From Zizania palustris (lineage: Eukaryota; Streptophyta; Magnoliopsida; Poales; Poaceae): a DNA stretch of 64,000 nucleotides. Shown here in pieces: positions 33,302-45,336 of this stretch (position 1 is the stretch's first letter; every line of letters starts with the position of its first letter). The translations under genes and the position numbers were made by a program. The DNA is taken from assembly GCA_019279435.1 (NCBI GenBank), contig JAAALK010000081.1, positions 56,969,318 through 57,033,317 of the forward strand, given 5' to 3'. A model generated the notes under the pieces. The model did not search any database. It was not told the DNA's origin and saw only the letters and a program-made list of their open reading frames with translations.

Positions 33302-34867
33302 ACTAGCTAGGATCAGAATTCAGAAGTTGGGTATAGACAGCAATCGAGATAATATCAGGTTTATTCAGGTGACGAATTGTGAGTAATACAATTGATAAAG
33401 AACTGTGTAAGAAGTTTTATATTTTGAGAAGTATGTATGAGTAGAGTTGATAAGAATATAAATAAATTTATGTTTTTTAGTTTTTGAATTTTAATTCATT
33501 GATAGAAAGATTTTATATTCTGGAAGTAACTACATCTCACATTTCTTCTTAATTATTCGGCACTAAGCTCACACTTGCTTGTCCAGAGTTAATTTTATTT
33601 TAAAAGAACCGTTTTCAAATTCATGAACAGTGGTACAGCCCTAAATTTCTCTACACAATATGTTTGGTGCAGCTTTAAATCTGAAATTAATCTTGAGTTG
33701 TTGAACTAGAGAAAGCAAGCGCCATACTTGCTTTGTATTTTTAGAGTGGTTTCACTACTCCGTTCTTAAAAAAATTGAGAATTCAGTACCGTATTGTTCG
33801 ACTCTAGCTGCTTTGAACAAGTTTTGAAGAACCAAATATGTCCAAAAGTGCCCCCTGCTGTATTTTCAAGCCAATGACACTAAAAATTTGTCTTAAAATT
33901 GATGGATTGAACCAATAATCAGTGCCCACAGCGAACACTCCGACACTCGACCAAGCCCTAGTAGCAGCCGTCTAGAATTTAGACAAGAAAAGTCAGGGAG
34001 ATTGATGGACAAAAAGGCTATGAACCAAGAACAAGTGCAGATGACGCTGGAAAGAGTGCCAATACAAATTCAGACTTATCCAACGGCATATACCATCTTT
34101 GGAATTGGACATCATCTTTTTATCAGGAATCGGTAATTGAATTCTAGTTTCGTGTTACGACTGTTCTTCAGCCGGATAAGGAGAAAGTGGGTGACAAAAG
34201 TTACAGGTTCTGTAGTTCACATGGACACAAAATTCACCGTCGTCTGATAAACAATGTCCGACATTGCATCTGTTCAGAGATGGAGACAAATGCAGGAAAT
34301 ACAGGAATCTGTCGTTTTCAGCATCGTCGTCTCTCTATCACTCTAATCGTGCTGCTACCTCTGTTCTAAAATAAATAACATTTTGAATATTGACATACAC
34401 ATATCCAATACATGTCTCTATACGCTACATTTTCTATATATCATGTAACTATATGAAAAGAATTTTCAATGAAAAAGTTGCTGATATTATTTTTACGTAT
34501 CAAATCTGAACATCGGGATCTTGATTGCAACAGAGCAAAGCAGATGGAGTCAACAGAACATACAAATACGTAGTCAGATATCCAGCTATGTATATGGTTT
34601 CCCCGTAGCAATTGTAAGTTTCCATGAAAAAGCAAAAGCCAGATTTGAGTCAATGACACATAAACTTTGGTAATTAATATCCAATTTGCAAATGTCCGGA
34701 TCAACAGGTCATGCCAATAAAAGTGCTAGTGGTTAAGTACACCTGAAGTTGCTAACCCTTCACTGCAGTGATTGCATTAACCATCATAAACATTTAGGTA
34801 CCATTTTGTTTCGAGGAAAGTATATATTATATATATATAATAAATAGTGAAATAGTGTAGGAGAAAC
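33297..34867. other. Spacer without recognisable genes
   Basis: AT-rich to mixed DNA with a TATA microsatellite near 34829-34846. Short frames (for example 34187-34369) show no similarity that I can recognise. Confidence 0.3.
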
Positions 34868-35567
34868 GAGTAAAATACATGTACGGTCCATAGACTTGTG
34901 TCAGGGTGTCAAATAGATCCACGAACTTAGAAAATATAGATTAGGGCATCTAAACATATGTAAATGATTCAATATGGTCCAACTACACGTTTGACCTTCT
35001 TCGCGCCTACGTGGCTTGCCAGGTGGTGCCTCCGTGGCGATGAGTCATCTCACGCCTATTCTTTTTTGTATTTTGCCTCCTACCCGGCCTCATCCCACTC
35101 TGCCGCAGGTGAACTGGAGAAGAAGAGGAGTGGGGTGAAAAGAGTGGGATAAGGCTAGGTAGGAGGGAAAACGTAAATAAGAATAGGCGCGAGTTGACGA
35201 TCGCCATAGAGACATCACCTAGCAAGTCACGTAAGCGTGAAGAGGGTTAAACACGTGGTTGGACCAAATTGGATCACTTACACAAATTTAGGTGCCCTAC
35301 TTGGAATTTTTTTAAAATAATATTTTTTTTTAAAAAAAATCAAATCCGTATGCCGATTTCAAAAATTTGCAAAACTAACAGGCGATCGGCACTTTAAGTG
35401 CCGACTGGAGCTGACGTGGCATCCAGTCGACACTTCACCGCATGTTAGTTTTGTAATTTTTTGAATTTGACATACAAATTTGATTTTTTTTAAAAAATAT
35501 TATTTCAAAAAAAATCCCCTGCTTGACACTTCAACGTAAGTTTATGGATCGGTCGTGTATTTTACTC
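34868..35567. mobile_element. Long-TIR Mutator-like element
   Basis: Left arm starts GAGTAAAATACATGTACGG and the right arm inverted starts GAGTAAAATACACGACCG. The arms stay similar for about 240 bp each, so the element is nearly all inverted repeat. Flanks AGGAGAAAC (left) and AGCAGAAAA (right) are a plausible decayed 9-bp duplication. The right arm is split by a smaller element at 35304-35516. No coding sequence. Confidence 0.6.
35304..35516. mobile_element. 213-bp MULE-type MITE nested in the long-TIR element
   Basis: Terminal inverted repeats of about 85 bp beginning GRATTTTTTTNAAATAATA, flanked by near-identical 9-bp duplications CCCTACTTG (35295-35303) and CCCTGCTTG (35517-35525). The same type of terminus recurs at 55228-56153. 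Confidence 0.75.
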
Positions 35568-36381
35568 AGCAGAAAATTCATTTAAATATTTTTAAAAGAA
35601 AAATTAAACCCACTTTAATTTGGACGGACCGAGTAGTTTTTTTATTTTTATGATCTCTTCATCTGATATATTAAAGCAATATTTTCTCTAGGAAATCGTC
35701 CTTCCTGATAACTAAACGCTACCTTATTACAGACCACAATTTCTTTACTTTCTTACGAGATTACTGCTGCAAGGCTGGAAAATGTTGTGCATTTGATACC
35801 TCTCTTTTGCAACAATTCTCAAAAGGAATGGTAAACTTCTTGCAGGATAATAATGAACTTGCAGCTGGATTGACCAGCACACATATAGTTGATGCACTAC
35901 CCAAGAATAAAACTGGGCATCTGCAAGATGACAGTATTATGAAAGAAACACATTTTGTAAACTGTAATTTGCACTAGCTATAGTCAATAACAGTATCAAT
36001 CATCTTTATCATGTTAGTGACATGCAGCAACATTATTTATGTATCTGCTCATCTGTTGCAGTTACCAAATCTGTGCTTCCATTTCTTTCAATTACCCAAT
36101 TTGTGATTTCAAATCCTGTCCTAACAATATCCAGGGACAATCTATGTACAATTAGCTTGATAATTAGACTATTAATCTACTATACCGATATGATAATTTC
36201 TGTTCTGAATTCGTTGTGGACGATATCCAACGGCGGAATAACCACAAAATTTGGGAAATAATTTAACGATGAACACAAATAGCTGAAATTTCTGTAATTT
36301 GTCTCATTAGAGGCAACTTTTTTGCTACCGATTTCTCCTCTTTTTACTATGTACATGCGTATCACTTGTCCAGTTTGTTGT
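35568..36381. other. 3' flank of the P450 gene
   Basis: AT-rich DNA downstream of the minus-strand CYP94 gene. It presumably contains its 3' UTR and poly(A) site, but no clear signal could be fixed. Confidence 0.35.
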
Positions 36382-37890
36382 CTAAACGCGGCTGACCCTC
36401 ACTGGGAGCCCGCCGCTGATGGACGCGGTGAGCCCCTGCACGAATCTTGGGGCGCCGGCGGCTCGCCGGCCATTCTCTCCGACCACCTCGACGTTGAACG
36501 CCCTCACAACGGCTACGCTGACCGCCTTCATCTCGGTGACGGCGAGCTCCTTGCCGAGGCAGACGCGGAGGCCGGCCTGGAACACCGGGAACTTGTACAG
36601 GCTTGCTGGGACGAACGACGAGCCGGGGCCAGTGAGCCACCGCTCAGGCCGGAACGCGTCGTAGTCGGCGCCCCAGATGTGCGGCATGCGGCCCATGGCG
36701 TAGGGGTGGTACATAACGCGCGCGTCACCGGCCACGTAGGTGCCGTCGGGGAGCACATCGGCGGCGGCACAGAACTTGGAGTCGAACTGCACCGGCGGGA
36801 AAAGCCGCATGTTCTCGTACAGCACGGCGTGGGTGTAGTGCAGGCCCTTGAGGTGCTCGTAGGTCATGGGCTTATCGCCGACGGCTGCCTCAGCTCGCAT
36901 GGCGGCGGCGACGTCGGGGTTCTTGGACAAGATCATGAACAGCGTGGTGAGGGCGGAGGACACCGTGTCCCGCCCGGCGAGGAGGAAGCTGACAACGATG
37001 TCACGAAGGAACTTATCGTCCACGGCGTGCGTGTCTCCCGTCGAGGCCATGAACCGGGACAGGAGGTCGTGGCTGTTGCTGACGCCCAGCTTCTTCCGCT
37101 CCCGGATCATCGCCGCCGCGAGTTCGTCGACGAGCTTGATGGCTTTCTTGAGCTCTCTCTCAGATCCGATGTTAAGAAACCGCTTCATCTTCCAGAGCAA
37201 CGGAGACGCCGCTGCGCCGCGCATGGCGGAGAGCCGCGACGCGGTGTCAAACGCGTCGGCTAGCTCCGACACGGGCATTTCTCTGTCGAGGCAGCCTGGG
37301 TCCAGCCCGAAGGAAATCTTGCAGATGGTGTCAAAGGCGAACCGCCGGAACACGTCCTGGAGGTCGAGCACCATGCCCCTGTCGGCAGCGTCGGCGAGGA
37401 CCGGCATGAGGCGGGTCTCCACCTCCTGGGCGATGATCTTGTAGGCGTAGGAGCGGACGGTGACGCTGCCGAGCTCGAGGCTGGCCATCTTGCGCTGGTG
37501 GCGCCAGGCGGTGCCGTCGACGTTGAAGATGCCGTTGCCGAGGAGGTCGCCGAGGATGGAGGCGAAGGGCTTTCCCTTGGGGAAGTTGTCGAAGCGGGTC
37601 TTGAGCATGTACTCGACGTTGGCCGGGTTGGCGGTAACGGTGCAGCCGAGGACATGGACGTGTACGGTGCCCGTCGGCGACCGGCGGAGCAGGTGCGCGT
37701 ACCAGTCGCCGAGGTTGGTGAAATCCCTCGCCCACGACCTTGTCAGGTAGGCCCGGCAGACATGGCAGCTGCACCACGGCCACCGCCGCACGAGCAGGAG
37801 CACCACGCTGAGCGCTGCCATGCACAGCGTGAAGCCGAAGAAGGCCAGCCCGGCGCACCGCGCGCCCCACGACAACTCCATGGCATCCAT
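36382..37890 (-). CDS. Cytochrome P450, CYP94 family (probably CYP94C), single exon
   Basis: 502 residues, usual length for CYP94, with no intron as is common in the family. N-terminal membrane anchor at residues about 12-34 (ER signal anchor). C-helix WRHQRK 129-134; I-helix AGRDT 305-309; K-helix ExxR 359-362; PERW 415-418; heme loop FQAGLRVCLG 437-446 with ligand Cys444. CYP94 enzymes omega-hydroxylate fatty acids. CYP94B/C members oxidise jasmonoyl-isoleucine to 12-hydroxy and 12-carboxy forms, ending jasmonate signalling. The SPTGTVHVHVLG, ANVEYMLKTRFDN and NIGSERELKKAIK blocks look most like CYP94C. A Val follows AGRDT where Thr is usual; otherwise catalytic motifs are intact. It is the only clearly functional host gene in the window, with transposons on both sides. 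Substrate is inferred from family. Confidence 0.93.
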   Translation of the reverse strand: MDAMELSWGARCAGLAFFGFTLCMAALSVVLLLVRRWPWCSCHVCRAYLTRSWARDFTNLGDWYAHLLRRSPTGTVHVHVLGCTVTANPANVEYMLKTRFDNFPKGKPFASILGDLLGNGIFNVDGTAWRHQRKMASLELGSVTVRSYAYKIIAQEVETRLMPVLADAADRGMVLDLQDVFRRFAFDTICKISFGLDPGCLDREMPVSELADAFDTASRLSAMRGAAASPLLWKMKRFLNIGSERELKKAIKLVDELAAAMIRERKKLGVSNSHDLLSRFMASTGDTHAVDDKFLRDIVVSFLLAGRDTVSSALTTLFMILSKNPDVAAAMRAEAAVGDKPMTYEHLKGLHYTHAVLYENMRLFPPVQFDSKFCAAADVLPDGTYVAGDARVMYHPYAMGRMPHIWGADYDAFRPERWLTGPGSSFVPASLYKFPVFQAGLRVCLGKELAVTEMKAVSVAVVRAFNVEVVGENGRRAAGAPRFVQGLTASISGGLPVRVSRV

Positions 37891-38009
37891 TGCTTCACCC
37901 AGCTATAGCCGCTCACGAATCCAAGGGGGGAAATGAAATGGTGGAGCAGGTCGGGCCGAGGAGAGAAATGCGAGCTTGTGTGGGGAGAGTCAAGCGGCCA
38001 TGCCTAAGC

Positions 38010-38018
38010 TATATATAA
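38010..38018 (-). promoter_or_regulatory. TATA-like box upstream of the CYP94 gene
   Basis: TTATATATA on the minus strand, about 120 bp upstream of the ATG at 37890. It is the only good TATA candidate in the proximal 200 bp. Confidence 0.5.
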
Positions 38019-38169
38019 ACGCGTGTGGACGAGGAAGAAGCACATGGGACACGTGCGCTAATGATTATACAACGTTTACCCGCCACCCTGCCCCCCTCTC
38101 CTCCCTCCTTTTCTTTTTCTTTCTATTTTTTAGCGTGTACACAGCTAAGTACCAGACTACCAGCCATTA

Positions 38170-38275
38170 ATTAACATAGCCGCTAAAATAAAGAGCATAA
38201 TTAACATGGCTGCTAAAACAAAGAGCACAATTAACATGGCTGCTAAAATAAAGAGCACAATTAACATAGCTGCTA
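38170..38275. repeat. 30-bp tandem repeat, about 3.5 copies, in the CYP94 upstream region
   Basis: Units starting at 38170, 38200, 38230 and a partial one at 38260 share ATTAACATGGCTGCTAAAAT and AAAGAGCACA. It lies 280-385 bp upstream of the CYP94 start codon. Units differ by one to four bases. Confidence 0.88.
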
Positions 38276-39485
38276 AACGTGGCCTCTCGTTTTGGGATGT
38301 GCAGTGTTGTCAGATCAATGGCCCAAATTAAGGAGCCGGCAGTTCGGCACACATTTCAACTCTCTAATTAACTTCCCTTATAGGAGTATATCTTTATTAA
38401 TTATATACTACTGACGGTCACATAAATATTTTGATTTTTATAAAGTTGTTAAATAAAATACTAAAGTGCTATCTCATTATTAATAAGAATATAATATTAT
38501 AAAGTGATAGATAAGAAATATGTAATTGTGTTGAAACAATAAAACTTCATGAATTACAAGAGTAATCGAAAAGATAGAGCTAAAGTCCTAGCTAAAAATG
38601 AAGTGTAAAGCAATGGTGGGTACATTGTATGTATATATACAAATTCACTCTCCTAATTTGTTTTCTTCTTATTATTGCCATATCCTTAATTACTTGTACT
38701 TTCAGTATAAGTTCCCCCTCCTGATTACTAATTTCTTTCCTTCCCAACTATTCATATGTGTTTAGATACCATTAGACTATTAGTACAATTTAATACAAAT
38801 TACTACAAGTTCACCTTCCTAATTAATTTACTCCCCTTTATGTGTTTGTGTGAATAAATGTTCTGACCATTAAAATTAATATCGAGTCATGCGTAATATA
38901 CGTAGTAAAAAAATATAGAAGATATATATGAAATTTTGATAGGCATATTGTGAAGTTTTCAGTGCTTATTATTCACACTTCCTATTAATGCAATTATTTG
39001 TAGGGATAATGACCTAAATTATTTTTCTACCTCCATTCTTAAAAAAGATGACGTTTTGATCATCAACACGGTCTCTGATGCACATGTTTATATACTAGTT
39101 TTTTTCGTCTAAATTTATGTTTATAAAAATATTAAGTATATAGCTACATGAAAGTTAAACATTTTTCATAATAAATCTATGAATATTGTTTTCGCATATC
39201 AAATCCTAATATTTTTAATCTATTAATAATTAAATATTTAAATTTGACTCCAAAAATTCTAAAATATCATCTATTTGAGAATGAATGTAGTATAATTTAA
39301 CTTAAAGAAATCATGATATAAACTCATACAAGTATAAGTAATTTATGGACTCTAAATACTAATGTACATTATTAAACTATATTATTTTAAAACATATCCT
39401 CTCATAAGTTCGATCAATTCAAGCAATATAGGAAATATTTTGTGAAAAACCTATTATACAACCTTCAACTTGCATGAAATACGAG
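38276..39485. other. AT-rich spacer upstream of the CYP94 gene
   Basis: No gene or transposon end recognised. Confidence 0.35.
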
Positions 39486-39830
39486 GACCAGACAGTATGG
39501 AAAAACTAGATTTCGCCGAGTGCCCTATAGTTTATCGAGTGTATTTTCTCGGACACTCAGCAAAGAAGGTTATTCACCGAGTGCTGGCTAAATACACAAG
39601 GTGAACTTTTTACACTTGGGGAACAATAAAAAATACACTCGATGAAGTTTGACACTCAGTAGAAAATGAAAAAATGGTACACTCAGTAGAAAATGAAAAA
39701 ATGGTACAGATAAAGGTCACGACAACGTGTTTGAGTAGGCAAATTTTTTTGGTTTACTAGGTTTGCCGAGCGTTTTTCAAACACACTCAGCGTACCTAGG
39801 ATACTCATCATTTTGTATGAAAAAATATTT
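39486..39830. repeat. CACTA-type subterminal fragment (GCCGAGTG motifs)
   Basis: Repeated GCCGAGTGC, ACACTCAGCAAAG, ACACTCGATGAAG and GCCGAGCGTTTTTCAAACACACTC motifs match the TTTGCCGAGTGT-type repeats common at the ends of grass CACTA elements. Decayed; no terminal CACTA found. Confidence 0.5.
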
Positions 39831-39977
39831 TGTGCCTATATAATATTTGTAACTTTTTTGAGCTTGAAAATTTTTATACGCTCAAAATAGAACATATATT
39901 ATTCCGTGTATTTTTTTTTTGCATTTTCCTTGTCCATTTGCTATTTTAGTTCATTAATTGTTTTTATAGGATTTAAC

Positions 39978-40310
39978 ACTACCACTAAAATATTCTTTAG
40001 TGATGGATAAAAAATATGTGTTACTAATACACGTTTAGTGACAGACCATTTTACATGCATCAGTGATGTTGCACTATTAGTGATGGGTCATAAACTCGTA
40101 ATGCGGTCTGTTACTAGATAGGGGGACCCCATTAGTGATGGGTTTCATTACGAGCCATCACTAATGGATCGAAGCATTAGTGATGGATAGAAACTACCGT
40201 CTGTCACTACTGATCTAGTGAAGGGTTGTAGTTTCATTCGTTACTAATGTCTAGATCAGTAGTAATGGGCAGAAACTATCGTCCATCATTAATGATATTT
40301 ATAAATAGGT
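39978..40310 (+). repeat. CACTA left end with TTAGTGATGG subterminal repeats
   Basis: CACTACCACTAAAATATTC at 39978 begins a block full of TTAGTGATGGGT and its inverse CCATCACTAAT. This is the probable 5' end of the autonomous-type CACTA element whose ORF fragments lie at 41465-41996 and 62603-63521. Confidence 0.6.
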
Positions 40311-41464
40311 GTGCGTCAACAGAACGGTTTCATATCATGAAAAACCTTAAATCCTAGCGGTCACACATTCTCCTCCGCCATCGTTTCTCGACATGTTCTT
40401 ACTTATTTACTACTAGATAAATAAAACTTTTATGGATTGGTATAGGAATCGTGGTATTGTGAGTGGATATTGTGTCGATATTCACTTTTTCTATCAAAAC
40501 TAACTGTATAGAAAGAGGTGCTAATGACTTGCATGATCATGCAATGCTTTGACCGCTAGAATATTTACACTACGTTTGCTTCTGTTTCAAGATTGAAATG
40601 ATTTGTTCTTAAATTAAAGTATAAATGAGAGCATGAGTTTTGGGATGCAGATTATATAGATAATTGCACATCACTTGTGGGAATTGATTAATGTATAAAT
40701 GGTTTTTGAGGAGATATCATATTTTTATTGTATAATAATTTCTTTTGTATAAATGGTTTTTGCCATGGTTATTGATTAATGGTTCTTGTAATGTATATGT
40801 AACCATATGTGGCATTGTGGATTGTGTATGGAGTTTTTTGTGTGTGCATGTGTCAATGAATAGGAAGGTAACAATATGAACAATTGAGCCAGGAGTGGAG
40901 TTTTTTTGTGTGTTTGTTGGAATGGATATGAAGTGATGTCTATGTATATCTTTGTATGTGTTTGTTGGAATGGATATAAAGTGATGTATATGTATATCTT
41001 TGAGTGTAAGTACCGATGGATTGCTATAAAATATATGTTCCATGAACTTCTTGATACTGTGGTATGTAATACGATTATGTTTTGTTTATTATGTCAAATA
41101 ACAACCTAAATGACCACTATGAGTACTTATTAATAATGTTCATTTAGAAATGGCACTCAAAAAATCAATCTACCATACACATGCTTTCAATAAGAGCCTA
41201 TAGACTTACATCTAAATCCACTCAGAGACGAAGATTACAACCCAATTGTTTTCATCAACTTGGCATACTTAGTACCCTAGTTGGATATTGAGCTTGAGAG
41301 AATAAACAATCCACAACAAGAGCATGAGGTTGATGAAGTCAATGAGGCAGAGAAGGGTGTTGGTCTGGTAAATGAGGCAAAGTAGGGTGCATAGGATGCC
41401 ACTGATCGTACAGATCAAGGTGCAGTAAACCAAGAGAGAAGTGGATGTGGTCCTAGATTCCAAT
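40311..41464 (+). other. Decayed CACTA interior
   Basis: No usable frame. A 48-bp direct duplication lies at 40911-41006. A broken acidic frame around 41330-41460 may be the N-terminal part of the transposon ORF. Confidence 0.4.
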
Positions 41465-41996
41465 CATCCTGGGTTGTGATATGGGGAAAGTGAAAAGTCA
41501 TGCCATATCTATAATGGGGACACCATTTAAGACATTCAAGGGAAAGCTATGTAGAGAGTACTACATGAAGGCCCAAACAGTAGATTTGGGTGACTACCCA
41601 ACAGTTCAGCAATACTAGACTCAATTCATTAAATATAGGAAGTCAGAGGAAGAGAAGAAACTGAGTAAAGCAAATAAGTCCAACTCTTAAAAGAACATAT
41701 GGCCGCACCGTAATGGCTCGTGGGTACATGACGAAATATGATGAATAGGAAAATATGGAAGAATAAGTTGTCCGTAGTGGTATCATACCTATAGCGTCTA
41801 ATTGGATAACATGAGCAAATGACTTCTTATATGTGAGAGGTGTTAATTTGTCACCTGAGGGCAGCTTGAATTTCAATAATTACAATGCACAACAAGTATC
41901 TCAGAAAATAGAAGATGTCCATCCTAGTCTTCCCAAGGCTCCATCAGGGTAGATAGAGAGAAAGACCAACTAACGGTAGCACTTGGCAATAAGTAT
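41465..41996 (+). pseudogene. CACTA Transposase_24-like ORF, N-terminal half
   Basis: Plus-strand translation with several stops and frameshifts shows a block with TPFKTFKGKLCREYYMKA, then QFIKYRKSEEEKKLSKANK, then GIIPIASNWITWANDFLYVR. These resemble the plant En/Spm Transposase_24 type protein (the usual W...F.YKKSE...K..NK and W..DWFYAHGG blocks). The frame reaches an ALGNKYLG-type block (usually ALGNKEHxG) exactly where the LTR element inserted at 42002. The C-terminal half resumes at 62603. Probably accessory DNA-binding protein rather than the catalytic subunit. Confidence 0.65.
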
Positions 41997-42001
41997 CTAG
42001 G
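41997..42001 (+). repeat. Target-site duplication CTAGG, left copy (right copy 62598-62602)
   Basis: CTAGG precedes the decayed LTR start at 42002 and follows the LTR end at 62597. The CACTA ORF continues across the pair. Confidence 0.75.
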
Positions 42002-42207
42002 GCGCACTGAATTCTTTAAATTAAATAAATTGGAGAAAATAAAAATTTTAAATGAATAAATTAAGTTTGCATAATAAAATGATTGAATTAATTGGAAAAC
42101 CATAAGGAAGAATAAGATAAAGTAATCAAAAATTTTACTTGGTTGAAATCCATTAATTAAGTTTGGACCAAAAGAGACATCTAAATAAAATTTTTGAGAA
42201 AATTTAC

Positions 42208-44201
42208 TGTTGGACCGGAAACGGCGACCAGAGGGGGGGTGAATGAGAGCTTTTTAAAATTTCAGGCTAAAAATAGCCTTCTGTTTTAATTCAGTCTACT
42301 GCGGAACAGGCTTCGAACACACCATTCGAAGTTCAGGTTCGGAGGTATTTGATGGCTCCGAACACAGGCTTCGCAAGGAGTAAAAGTCCGAAGTCAAGCA
42401 GACTTCGCTCCACCCACAACCCCGAAAAACAACTCTGCTAAGTCAGTGCAGGCTTCGCACAAAGGGTGCTTCGAGCAGGCTTCGCACTTCACCCTTCGCA
42501 AGAGTGGACTACCCTCTGAGGACTTCGACCAAATACTTAGCAACAACAACTGGTGCTGGGCTTCGTACAACGAAGGTCTAAACGCACACTTTACGAACTT
42601 CGCTAAGGGCTTCGACACGAGAAGAAAATCGGGCTACGATCAGGGCTTCACTAGTAATCAGCGAGGTCTAGTCTCCAGTTACACAGAGCGAACGCCCACT
42701 GAAAAACACACTTCGCCAAGACAGGCTTCGATGCACTACCACAAGTCACTCGAAGTGACACACAAATGATCGAAGTATGTAAAACAAGCTCAAGCAAAAT
42801 GAACACAGAAGCAGAGCTTCGCTGCTTGAACAAGGAACACTAAAAATAAACTCACTGGATGAATACAAAGTATGTGGTGGCTAGTACAGGAGCTCAACAA
42901 TGAATGCTCAAAGTGTTAAATGTTACCTACCCAGCCCCCATATTTATAGCCACTATTCACCCAAGTGAATTGACTACTTTACCCCTAGGGTTTACATTGG
43001 TTTTATCTCTACAGAACATATGGGTACAAAAGGTAGTCAACTTTATTTGGATGCTTCTCTGTCAGCTTTGCAGAGGGGACATCGTCAGCTTTTTGCAGAG
43101 GAGACAATGTCAGCCTTTGCAGTCCTTGACCTTTCTGGAGCCCCCTTTCGCACGCGAGGGGTGTGGTAGCTTCGGTGAGAAGCCTTGAGCCTGACGGCCT
43201 TCGCTTCACCGAAGTCAGCCTCCGATACAGTGACGGTTTTGAGCCGAAGGCGTCAAAGCCCTTGGGCCTTCGCACCACCACCTTCGGAGTGGACCACCAT
43301 GACTTCGCAGCTTCTCCCAGCTCGAACTCCGTCAGTCCGTGTACCGAAGCCATGCATGGCCGATGTACCACAAGACAACCACACTCCGAAGCCCCACCTT
43401 CGGAGCACCACCCTTCGAAGTCCCTCCTTCGTCCAAGGCCTCCGCATGAAGCATTCCATGAGCACTTCGTCGCAGTGTCTCTCCCCGAGCACACTCCTCG
43501 ACTAGCCTCACCCGGACCATGCCTTCGATGCGCCTCGACTTCTGAGACCTTCGTCAGGTACCTTCGAGTGTCTCCCTCCGGAGCACACATCGAACACCTT
43601 GCCTTTGTTGAGGACTTGAACCACCATACTCCGAAGTCACTCCATCCGGAGTACCCTTCGAAGTGCCTCGCCTCCGAGGACTTTGTCCCGGAGTACCTTC
43701 ACCCGGAGCCACGCTCCTCACTTACTGCCTTCTTCTGGTGCACCTCGACCCGAGGTCCGACCTAGACCCCTTCGCAGCCTTCGTGACAGAGCTCCCCGCT
43801 CCACTGGCATCAAGCCTCCCGCTTGACCCAGGTTCACCTGCTACGAACCGTCCGTCGCCTCCAAAATCCCCTGCGCACCACAGACAAGCAGACAAGTGTA
43901 TCCAGTACTCCGGAGACCTCTCCGGGTTAGCACCCTTCGACACACACTCCGGTGTACCGCCCAAAGTACCGAGACCTTCGATACCAACCAGTCATCGTGT
44001 GCTGTCGGACCCCTCCGACAGGCACACTCCGCTGCAACAGCTGCAGCAACCAAAGCCCACCGAAACCTTCGGTGACACCACCTCCGAACACCTTCGGAGT
44101 TCAAACCTCCAAACCCCCTTTCGGAGGTACCCCTTCGAATCAGAGGGTAAAAGCCTGTCAATCACTCATCATAAACTCCGAAACCAACCCTTGGTTTCTC
44201 A
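42208..44201 (-). repeat. 3' LTR of the Sirevirus
   Basis: On the minus strand starts TGAGAAACCAAGGG at 44201 and ends CCGGTCCAACA at 42208. TATA box (CTATAAATATGG) at 42948-42941 on the minus strand. It is packed with CTTCGAAG, CTTCGG and CCGAAG palindromes. Long frames on both strands (for example 43163-43765) are products of this repeat. Confidence 0.92.
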
Positions 44202-44202
44202 A

Positions 44203-44212
44203 TCTCCCCCTT
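44203..44212 (-). other. Polypurine tract of the Sirevirus
   Basis: AAGGGGGAGA on the minus strand, directly upstream of the 3' LTR. Similar tracts recur at about 44329-44338, 44368-44377, 44391-44400, 44441-44451 and 45330-45337. Confidence 0.85.
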
Positions 44213-45336
44213 GATGAGTGCATTGACAACCAAATTCAAGTTCAATAAAATTTGAAACATTTCAGCACACAAGTGACCATAAAAACTCAAAAACGAGCCA
44301 AAACATGTCACTTGACAAAAGAATTTTCCTCCCCCTTTTCAAAAGAGTAAAAAGCCCCTTCGGCAAATCTCCCCTTTGCAAGATAAAACTCCCCCTGAGT
44401 AATTTAATTGTACCCCTTGCAACAGAGAACCCAAAAAAAATTCTCCCCCTTTGACAATGCAAGCATCAAGGAGCATTCAAAAGATGCAAAGCTTCGAAAT
44501 GAGTAGAATTGCAAAGACATATAGAGCAAAAATATGCCAACATTAATGCCAATTTTTCATGTGCTCAGCTCAATTTAACATTCTCTAAAAACATGATGAT
44601 AGTATGTGATTTTATCATTTTGAAATGAAAGCCTCACCACTCAATCAAGGTAACTAGTCAAGTAACAGCAAGGACTGCGCAAAGCTAGTCAATTTCTACT
44701 CTAGACAAGTCCAGTTCAAGTGGAGCATTTAAAAGCAAACTTGAAGATCAATGAATTTTGTTGTTCTTTTCATAATGCCAGGGGTTATTTGTTTGACCAC
44801 CTTATACTTTCCAATCAGGCCAAGCCTAGGCATGAAAGCCATCAGAAGCTTAAAGCAATGATTTTGGCATACACTACACTATTCCAGTTCAGACCAATGT
44901 GCAATGGTAAGCAGTCTAGAATATGGTAGTGCGACAAACAAACCCACCTGGATCTTTTTACTTTGAAGCATGCAAATCATGGATTTTTGGAATTGTGATT
45001 AAGTGAACAAATTGTTTAGCATTTTATGAATATCCATGAATATGTAGAACAATTTTTCAAGTTGCAATTTTTAGCATCCAAAGAAAAGTGTCTTGCTATC
45101 AAGCAGATAAAAGATAGCTAAAGCAGTCCTGCCTATTCATGCTAGATACAAGATTGAGCAGTGAGCATGATTTGAGTTTGGAAAGAAAACATCATGCACA
45201 TTAAAGTTTCAGATAAATTAAAAAGAGCTGAGCTGTCATGATTTCATGAATTAAAATGAGGCATATAAGTGCAACAGATGTAAATGCAATTTCACACATG
45301 ATGAGCATATGCAAGATAATTAAAATCAGCTCCCCC
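44213..45336 (-). other. Non-coding region between pol and 3' LTR of the Sirevirus
   Basis: 1.1 kb without a convincing ORF, holding several additional AAGGGGGAG-type purine tracts on the minus strand. In some Sireviruses this interval carries an env-like ORF; none is seen here. Confidence 0.6.

Noticed and set aside
36322..37263. 313-codon plus-strand frame
   Set aside because: Mirror of the CYP94 coding strand in a GC-rich gene; no known domain.
43163..43765. 200-codon open frame in the left Sirevirus LTR (and its twin at 51905-52516)
   Set aside because: It lies wholly in the LTR, has frames of similar length on the opposite strand, and is made of CTTCG-type repeats. No domain is recognisable.
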